Shown in pieces: positions 42,962 through 51,600 of a stretch of 64,000 nt of DNA. Numbering within the stretch: the stretch's first letter is position 1; each line of letters begins with the position of its first letter. The translations under genes were made by a program, and so were the position numbers. Where the stretch lies: contig NZ_JTGN01000013.1 of assembly GCF_000797495.1 (NCBI RefSeq), positions 141,636 to 205,635 of the forward strand. Reading direction: 5' to 3'. Source of the DNA: Robinsoniella peoriensis (GTDB lineage: Bacteria; Bacillota; Clostridia; Lachnospirales; Lachnospiraceae). The notes under the pieces were generated by a model. That model had not been told where the DNA came from and ran no database searches. It worked only from the letters and a program-made list of their open reading frames with translations.

Positions 42962-45163
42962 TTGAAAAATAAAAAAAATCATATTTGGTTTGCGTTAGCC
43001 CTTATCGCAGCCTTTCTTTTGCTTACTATTTTTGGAGCGGGCAAGGAAGTAAAAGGGATTCAGGACATGCGTTTTGGAATTGACATCCGGGGCGGTGTTG
43101 AGGCAGTATTTGAACCGGTTGGAGTTACCGGTGTTCCCACAGAAAAGCAGATGGAATCGGCACGTAATGTTATTGAAAGCAGATTGGATGCAGAAAATAT
43201 TACGGACCGTGAAGTTACGGTGGATAAAAGTGAAGGTCATATTATCGTGCGTTTCCCATGGAAATCCGATGAAAAAGACTTTAATCCAGAATCTGCAATC
43301 TCTGAATTGGGCGAAACAGCGAAGCTTACCTTCCGGGATCCTGACGGCAATGTACTTGTAGAAGGAGAAAATGTGTCAGACAGCTCCGTAACAAGGGATC
43401 AGGAAACAGGAGAATATGTAGTAGAACTGCAGTTTGATAAGACTGGAGCGGAGGCATTTGCAAAGGCAACTCAGGAGCTGGTGGGCAAACAGATGGGCAT
43501 CTATATGGATGAACAGATGATCTCTAATCCTAAGGTACAGCAGGCAATTACTGGTGGTAAAGCAATTATTAACGGTATGGCGAACAGCGATGAAGCAAAG
43601 TCATTATCCGATAAAATAAATTCAGGTGCACTTCCATTTTCCATGAAGACAAGTAATTACAATACCATCAGTCCCTCACTTGGAAGTCAGGCACTGAAGG
43701 CAATGGTAACAGCTTCTATAGTAGCACTGTTATTAGTTATCATATTTATGATCAGTATTTACAGATTGCCCGGATTCATCAGCTGTCTGACCCTTATATT
43801 CCAGATGTGCCTGCAGATACTGGCACTTTCATTTCCGCAGTATACGCTGACCCTGCCTGGTATCGCCGGTCTGATCCTTTCTGTTGGTATGGCTGTGGAT
43901 GCCAACATTATCATCAGTGAACGAATTGGTGAGGAATTGAGAGACGGTTCAAGTATCCGCGCGGCTGTTAAAAAAGGTTATCAAAACGCATTCTCGTCGG
44001 TATTGGACGGCAATCTGACTACAGCTGCAGTGGCATTAATCTTAATGATGTTTGGTTCCGGTACAATGCTGAGTTTTGGATATACGTTGTTTACAGGTGT
44101 GATCATCAACCTGGCAGCAGGTGTGTGGATGTCCAGATTTATGCTGGAATCTGTAATACGCTACGATATATTTGATAAAGTAAAATTGTTCCGTAAGAAA
44201 AAAGACCGTAAAATGATCCGTTTTGCAGCAAAACGAAAATGGGTATTTATATTCACAGCATGTGTATTGATTATTGGAGCTGTGATCACAGGAGTAAATG
44301 GAGTAAAACTGGATACACAGTTTACCGGAGGCGTTATATTGAAATATACATATTCCGGTGAAACAGATACAGAAAAGATCGGCAATGCGGTAAACGTTGC
44401 TTTGAACAGGCCTGTAAGCGTACAGACCTCCCAGGACTCCGCTACGGGTGACAAAAAGTTAGTGCTGACCCTTGCAGGAAATGAAGGTATCAATCCGGAT
44501 GATCAGAAGAAAGTAACAGAAGAAATTAACAAACTTGGCGATACATCCTATGAATTATCGGAAACCTTTGCCGTAGAGCCTTATATCGGGGCAAAAGCGT
44601 TAAATAATTCAGTAATTGCAATTGTATTATCCGCATTGTTTATTATTGCTTATATATGGGTGCGTTTTAAATCCCTGTCCGGATTATCGGCTGGTGTATC
44701 TGCGGTAATTGCACTTATACATGATGTCATTCTGGTATTCTTCGTTTTTGGAGTATTTAAGATCCCGGTAAATGATGCATTCGTGGCGGTTACCCTGACC
44801 ATTATCGGGTATTCCATTAACGACACCATTGTACTCTATGACAGAATCCGGGAAAATATCCGGAATAAGGCGGGCAGCAAAAAAGAAACCTTGTGTGAAC
44901 TGGTAGACCGAAGCATAACTGAGACTATCGGACGTTCGGTAAAGACAGCATGCACAACCGCTATCTGTGTTGCAATCGTTCTTATATTCGCCCTGATTTA
45001 CCATATAGAATCTATCCGTGTGTTCTCATTGCCATTGCTGGTAGGTATCATCAGCGGATGTTATTCTTCTGTATGCATTGCAGGACCACTTTGGGTAACC
45101 TGGAAAGAGTTCCGTGCAAAGAAGAGTGATAAGATCGAAACGAGCAAGGGAAAAAAGAAATAA
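42962..45163 (+). CDS. secDF: Protein translocase subunit SecDF (fusion)
   Basis: A 733-residue fused SecD-SecF. The N-terminal SecD half (1-410) has the first transmembrane helix, DMRFGIDIRGGVEAVF, the large periplasm-type P1 domain and SVGMAVDANIIISERIGEELRDG. The SecF half (about 415-733) has FTGGVILKY and TIIGYSINDTIVLYDRIRENIR. Both halves keep the acidic residues of the proton pathway (D in AVDAN, ND in SINDT). The TTG start at 42962 follows AGGAGGA. SecDF uses the proton gradient to complete export through SecYEG, which would serve the giant secreted enzymes around it. Confidence 0.95.
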   Translation: MKNKKNHIWFALALIAAFLLLTIFGAGKEVKGIQDMRFGIDIRGGVEAVFEPVGVTGVPTEKQMESARNVIESRLDAENITDREVTVDKSEGHIIVRFPWKSDEKDFNPESAISELGETAKLTFRDPDGNVLVEGENVSDSSVTRDQETGEYVVELQFDKTGAEAFAKATQELVGKQMGIYMDEQMISNPKVQQAITGGKAIINGMANSDEAKSLSDKINSGALPFSMKTSNYNTISPSLGSQALKAMVTASIVALLLVIIFMISIYRLPGFISCLTLIFQMCLQILALSFPQYTLTLPGIAGLILSVGMAVDANIIISERIGEELRDGSSIRAAVKKGYQNAFSSVLDGNLTTAAVALILMMFGSGTMLSFGYTLFTGVIINLAAGVWMSRFMLESVIRYDIFDKVKLFRKKKDRKMIRFAAKRKWVFIFTACVLIIGAVITGVNGVKLDTQFTGGVILKYTYSGETDTEKIGNAVNVALNRPVSVQTSQDSATGDKKLVLTLAGNEGINPDDQKKVTEEINKLGDTSYELSETFAVEPYIGAKALNNSVIAIVLSALFIIAYIWVRFKSLSGLSAGVSAVIALIHDVILVFFVFGVFKIPVNDAFVAVTLTIIGYSINDTIVLYDRIRENIRNKAGSKKETLCELVDRSITETIGRSVKTACTTAICVAIVLIFALIYHIESIRVFSLPLLVGIISGCYSSVCIAGPLWVTWKEFRAKKSDKIETSKGKKK

Positions 45164-45192
45164 AATCAGATGAGAAAAATTCAAGATTTTAA

Positions 45193-45221
45193 TTGACATT
45201 ATTTAGAATAATAGGTATAAT
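45193..45221 (+). promoter_or_regulatory. Promoter of the giant GH20 gene
   Basis: A consensus promoter: TTGACA (45193-45198), 17 bases, TATAAT (45216-45221). Transcription would begin near 45228, giving a leader of about 380 bases. Confidence 0.85.
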
Positions 45222-45248
45222 AAATCCAAATAAACTGAATTTAACGAT

Positions 45249-45276
45249 GGGTTGTTACTGTTAAGCAGGCAAAACC
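45249..45276 (+). promoter_or_regulatory. Ribonucleic antiterminator (RAT) of the BglG/LicT type
   Basis: The 28-base site contains TTGTTACTG and GCAGGCAAAACC in the order and spacing of the RAT element bound by LicT, SacY and SacT (as in the bglP and sacB leaders). Its last bases overlap the first strand of a terminator. Bound protein would favour this fold and stop the terminator forming. No BglG-family gene is in the window. Confidence 0.85.
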
Positions 45277-45322
45277 AATTTTAGGAAGAATATATTCTTC
45301 TTAAAATTGGTTTTTTTTGTTT
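45271..45322 (+). terminator. Leader terminator controlled by the RAT
   Basis: A long, almost perfect palindrome, AAAACCAATTTTA...TAAAATTGGTTTT with GAAGAATATATTCTTC in the middle, is followed by a run of T. It shares bases 45271-45276 with the RAT, so the two folds exclude each other. The rest of the leader (45323-45606) holds the hairpins and minimal palindrome described separately. Confidence 0.88.
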
Positions 45323-45507
45323 TTATAAGACTAATGAGGTATGTTCTTATGCAGGCGAAAATTCAGAAATAATTATGGTAAAGGGGTGAGGAGCGGTAGT
45401 TGGAAGGCATCTGAATGATCCGCAGCATTGGCAGAATGCAAGAGCATAATTTAAATATAACAATGATTCAAGGGGGATCAGGCTGAAAGAAATTAAAAAA
45501 GAAAGGA

Positions 45508-45590
45508 GCCACAACAGAATTCTTTTAGCTTAGAGCGTGTTAAACACACTCTAGTATATCGTGGCGGTATTGCGGGGCTTTCCTGCAATA
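45508..45590 (+). promoter_or_regulatory. Candidate leader hairpins before the giant GH20 gene
   Basis: GCCAC (45508-45512) pairs with GTGGC (45561-45565), and TATTGCGGG pairs with CCTGCAATA (45568-45590). This matches the pair before the GH127 gene. Here the first loop holds an inserted minimal palindrome, TAGAGCGTGTT with AACACACTCTA (45531-45553), belonging to the dispersed repeat family. Confidence 0.45.
45531..45553. repeat. Minimal copy of the palindromic repeat
   Basis: A 23-bp palindrome, TAGAGCGTGTT-A-AACACACTCTA (one mismatch), equal to the two outer ends of the 37601 element joined together, without the inside. Confidence 0.65.
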
Positions 45591-45606
45591 TGCAAAAGGT
45601 ATCAGG

Positions 45607-48600
45607 ATGGGGAAAAGACTAAAATTATGGAAAAGAATCTTATCAATCTTCTTAGCGGTTACGCTAAGTCTTAGCAGTTTTATCATTTCGGCAGGTGCAG
45701 AAGGAACATCTTATAAGGAAATCCCAGAAAATACAGCAGATGAAGCCAGGGCGGGCAATCCAAATGGAAAAGAGCGGACTCTCATCGTAGAGGCAGAAAA
45801 TGCGCAGTTAAATGAGCCGGGAGATTTTTCGGATGATACCGATAGCGCATCTCATGGCGGGAAGCATATCAGAACCCAGAAAGCCGGGGCATTTGTAACC
45901 CTTACCTTTACAGGGACAGGCATTCGCTTCTATGCTAAAAAGGGAAGCGGCGCAGGTGTCCTGCGGGTCGACATTGATGGAGAGCTTCATGGGAAAGCAG
46001 ATGAGTATGTAAGTGGGAGTCCGGAGTTTCAGTCTAAGACATACGAGGCACTAAATTTAAGTGAAAAAAATGCAGAGCATACAATTGTGCTGACGGCTGC
46101 AGACGAGAACCCCAATGGAATTAACGGCAGCCCATGGTTTAATTTTGATTATTTTGAAGTAATTCAATGTGAAGAGGAAGAAGCCGGGGACACCATTGTA
46201 TCACCTGGTGATACGGATTATTATCTGGATTCTGAAGCTGCCCAAAACGGCGACGGATCACAGGAATCGCCTTTTAACACCCTTTTTGAAATAAATCGTA
46301 GGGAGTTTGCTCCGGGAGATCATATCTTTATCAAACGCGGTTCTGTATTCAGAGGTCTGCTTTACCCAAAGGGGTCTGGTTCGGCGGATAAGCCAATTCT
46401 GCTGGATGCATACGGAGAAGGAGAAAAACCATTGATTGATGGCGATGGACGCTATGGCGGCCAGCAGGAGTATGGTGCAGAAGGGCCTTTTGGTGAAGCT
46501 GCTGCTGCTGTTTATCTCCACAACAGCCAGTATTGGGAAATTTCTGATTTAAGAGTTACGAACTGGGATGAGGATGCAGCAAACCGTGAAAGGAGCGGCA
46601 TCCGCGTAGAGGCCAGCGGGGGCGGCATATTCCGCCATATTTATATTAAGGATTGTGAAATATTTAACGTAAGGGGATACCGGGGGCAGGACAGCATCTG
46701 GGATGTGGACCCGGTGGGCGGCGGAACGACCTTTTTTGGTTCCAGGACGACTCACCGTACAGGCGGCATAAATTTCTGCAGTTATACAGGCAGGGAAAAT
46801 AATGCGTCTGATAAAACAAATCCGGGAAAAATATCAGACAGTGAGCCAACGATATTTGACGATGTCCTGATTGAGGGAAACAATATTGAGAACTGTGACG
46901 CCAATGGAATTACTACCACAAATGTGAAAGGTGAAATGGATAACCGGGATTACCGGCATAAAAATGTTGTTATCCGCGGAAACTGCATCACTAATGTACA
47001 GAGGGCAGGTATTGTTCCCCTTTATACAGATGGGGCGCTGGTGGAGCATAATAAAGTAGATACATTCCAGCAGACTACCGAAGGTTATGGCTGCGGAATC
47101 TGGTGTGACCGTGCCAATGATATGGTATTCCAGTACAATGAAGTCTGTAACGGACAGAATACTATGGATGGGATGGCTTTTAATCTGGATGATATGACGG
47201 AAAATGGCGTTATCCAGTATAATTATATCCATAACAATGTGGGCGGGGGCACGATGCTTCATGTGAGGACAAACTCCTATAACCGCAATAATACGATCCG
47301 TTACAATCTGAGTGTAAATGACACCCATAATTATGCACCACACCAGGCAATTGTAGTCTGCGTTGGTGAGGATGCGAAAACTAAAATTGAATCTGCCAGG
47401 GTATACAATAATACATTTTTCAACACCAGGACCGTCCGTCCTGTTTATAAAGGAGATGAGATAGCCTTTGAGAACAACATCTTCTATCTGGTGAATAAAG
47501 GAATGAAAAATAAAACAGATGCTTATGATGTGGGATCGAAAACCATATTTAACCATAACCTTTTTGCGGGGGTGCATCCTCAGGATGAGCCGTCTGGAAA
47601 TGAAAATATCTCAGCAGCAATGCCAGGGTTAGCTGGAGTCCTTGTGGAAAAGGGTGGAGACCAGTATCTTCCAAAAGGAATAGAAGAGGCCATGGCAGCG
47701 GCGATGCTGGCTCACGCTTCCCAGGCTTTAAATGCCGGGACAGTGATGGAAGACGGTGTGAAAGAGGATCTGTATGGGAATCCTGTAACGGCTGGGGAAG
47801 CGCCTAATATCGGTGTATACAATGGAGTGTCTGTAGAAAAAACAGAATATGAGGACTTCAGCGATATCACCGAGGTTTCGGAAGAGCCTTCGGAATTTGA
47901 TGATTTCACAATCGAATATGTGGAGGGAGAGGATGAACGCGTCAGCAAACACGCAGCATTCAAAACTAATCCAGGCGGTGCGCATGGCGGATTCCACATC
48001 AGTTCTGATGAGGATGGGGCGTCAGCGGAATACACCTTTACGGGTAAAGCGATTTCTGTATATACCAAGAGCGGAGGGGCAGCAGGAGTTGCAAATATCT
48101 ATCTGGATGGACAGAAGGCGGCCACTGATGACCAGTATGAGGGGAAGGAGACATTTGGAAGGATGGCATTTACCCGGACATTTGCCGAAAGCGGAACTCA
48201 TACCATTAAAATAGAAAGATCGGGAATGAAGAATCCAAGCTCCAGCGGAACAAACTTAAATCTTGATTATTTTAAAGTATTTAAGGAGAGTCAGCCGGTA
48301 GTTCCGGAAAAGGAGCTGATTAAAATGGACGCTTCCGGTTTCACCGCAGAAGCGGAAAGTGTTGAGGAGGACGAGGGGCCGGCATCCTGTGCCATCGATG
48401 GAAACAGCAATACTTACTGGCATTCCAACTGGTCAGGAACGGCAGCAATGCAGCCAGACTTTGAAGAAGGGTTAAGAAACGGATTTACCATAGATCTGGG
48501 TGGAAACTATAACATACAGAAACTGGAGTATCTGCCAAGGCAGAACCAGAATAATGGCACCATTACAAAATACAGGCTGTTCTACAGTAAAACGGAAGAT

Positions 48601-51600
48601 GGGGAATTTTTACCCATACCACGTGGAATCGGTTATTGGGAAGGAGACAGTACGCTGAAATCAATCACTTTTGAAAAAGTAAATGCTAGGAGGATACAAA
48701 TCCGGGCATATGATGCGGTAAGTGATTCGTCAGGAAAAAATCTTATTACCGCAGCAGAATTCTATGTATACAGGTGGAAAGAAGACGGCGGCCCGGTGAC
48801 GCCTCCGGACAGGAGCTTTCACGTACCTCCTGCATGGAATCAGGGAGACACGCATATCACGCTGCCTAAAGTGGCAGATGGCTGGGAGATTGAACTCTTT
48901 GGGTCTGACCGCAAAGAGGTGGTTGGACTGGATAATTCTGTAACCAGACCACTGGAGGATGTTACGGTGAACCTGATCTACAAGCTGACTAACCGGGCAA
49001 CCGGTGAGGTCCTGGAGACAAATGTAAATGCGCAGATTACAATTCCTGCGACGCCGATGGAAGATTTTGTGTCCGGAAGCAACGAAAAGCCCGGGGTAAT
49101 TCCTGCTTTAAGAGAATGGAAGGGCGCAAGCGGGGAGATCAAGCTCACCAATACCTCCAGAATTGTTGTGGACTCAGAGAGCTTCAGACAAGATGATGCT
49201 GCGCATGTAAACGAAAACCTGAGTAAGACAGACAACTTCTATACCCAGGTGAATATGTTTAAGGAAGATCTGAAGGCACAGACCGGTCTTGACCTTCCGA
49301 TTGTAACGGATCAGGAACCGGGTACGGCAGATATTTATTTTACAGCCCAGGGCGCTCCGGTATCACTTGGGGCTGAAGGATATATGATAGAATTTGGCGG
49401 GCAAAATGGAGACGATGATTCCGTAATTGTAAGGGCGCCTCAGAAGACAGGCATTTTATATGGTGGAATCACGATCCTGCAGATCTTAAAGCAGAATACG
49501 GCATTGAGCCTTCCAAGGGGGATCGGCAGGGATTATCCGGCATATGAGAAGCGGGGATACATGCTGGATGCGGCACGTATCTATCTGCCGCTTGAATACC
49601 TGGAGGATACCTTAAAGCAGATGGCATGGTATAAGATGAATACATTTTCCGTACATCTGAACGACTGTGAAAACTGGGGTAATCTGGAGCTGGGACAGGA
49701 ACGCTATTCTGCATTTCGTCTGGAAAGCAATGTGCCTGGACTCACGGCAGAAGATGGGTCCTATACCAAGGATGAATTCAGGGAGTTCCAGTATGATGCC
49801 GTTGATCTGGGGATAAATGTCATTCCGGAATTCGATACACCAGGGCACTCTCTTGCATTTACCAGAGTCTGGCCGGAACTGGCGCGGGAGGACAATGCAA
49901 AATATCTGGATGTTACAAACCCTCAGGTTTTAGAAAAGGTCAAGGCTTTATTTGATGAATATATTCTGCCTCAGGATGGTAAGGAAGAGGTTTTCATTGG
50001 TCCCGAAGTAAATGTAGGAACAGACGAATATAAAACGAATGGCCTTCCCGAATCAGACAGAGCCAGATATAAAGAAGCTTTTCGCGGATATATAGACCAG
50101 CTCCTGCAGCATGTGAAGAACCGGGGAAAAGAACCGGCATTCTGGGGATGCTTAAGAGAGAACGCCGGAACGACGCCAGTTACTACAGATGCCTTAATGT
50201 ATGCCTGGTATTGGGATTATTCAGAGGCGCTAAAGGCATTGGAGGCAGGATACCGGGTGCTGACGATGGATGAAATGGAGACCTATATCGTTCCCGGAGG
50301 TGGATGGTATGTAAATCAGTATGGAAGAGGGGAACATTTGTATAACACATGGCTTCCAAATGACAACCGGGCATGGGATATCAGCTTCTCCGGAGACAGA
50401 GCGCCCGCTCCCAAGGGCCACCCGAGAGTAGTGGGCGGACAGTTTGCAGTATGGAATGACTGGATTGGAAATGGAATATCAACTGGTGATATCAGCTTCC
50501 GTATCCAGTATAATATACCAGCCATAGCCCAGAAATCCTGGTCAGTGGATGAAAGTAATGCATCCATGAATTACACGGAGTTTAAACGGCTTGGAGAAAT
50601 CATTGGAGATGCGCCCGGAAGTGATTTCCTGTACCGGAACAACAGGTTTACCAAGGACAAGATCCTGGATCTGGGAGAGGAAGATGATATATCCAAGCAG
50701 ACAGATATGCAATTAGATCCGGTAAATGTAGGAAGCGACGCACAAGGGAAGGACGGAACCGGAATTCGATTTAACGGCAAAGACAGCTATATTGAGTCGG
50801 ATGTGGACTCTACAGGCTTTGACTGGACGGTAGGAATGTGGATCAATCCGGATGAGGGCAATGCCGCAGATGCAGTCCTTATGGAAGGAAAGACGGGAAC
50901 GCTTAAGCTGAAGCAGGGCAAAACCGGTAAAATAGGCTATTCGGTAGGGAATTATGACCATTATTTTCATTATCGTTTACCGGAAGGCAGGTGGACCCAT
51001 ATTGCTCTCACAGGGGATGCCTATGGCGTAAAATTATATGCAAACGGAATCTTCATAGATGAATTAAAAGACAAGCCATGGCCAAACCTAAATTTCGATT
51101 CTAACTTTGCCAAGCCAAGCGGACAGCCCAATTTTATTCCCACCTATTTTGAGACACTGATGCTGCCTACGTCAGTTCTGGGAAGCAAGACAAACGCTTT
51201 TAAAGGCGTTGCGGATGATTTCAGGATTTATAACAGGGTTTTGGAAGCAGATGAGATTCTGGAGATGACAAATATGAAAGGAGATGCTTCCAGAGCATTG
51301 GCGGCAAAAGTAAATGAGGCAAATGAATTATTGGATTCCGGCAGACTGTCTGAAGATCCGGAAGCAAAAACCGCAATGTTAAACGCTGTAAAAGCAGCGG
51401 CAAATGTGCTGGCGAATCCGGCATTTACAGAAGAACAGATTAAAAGCGCAGCTCAGGCCCTGCAGGCAGAGGTGGAGAAAGCTCCTGCAGACCCGGCAGA
51501 TATCAATCTCATGGCGGACGCCTATGCAGCTACGTCGGTAGAGTGCCACACAGGCTTTGGTCCGGAAAAAATGGTAGACGGTGACGATGCACTGGAGTCC

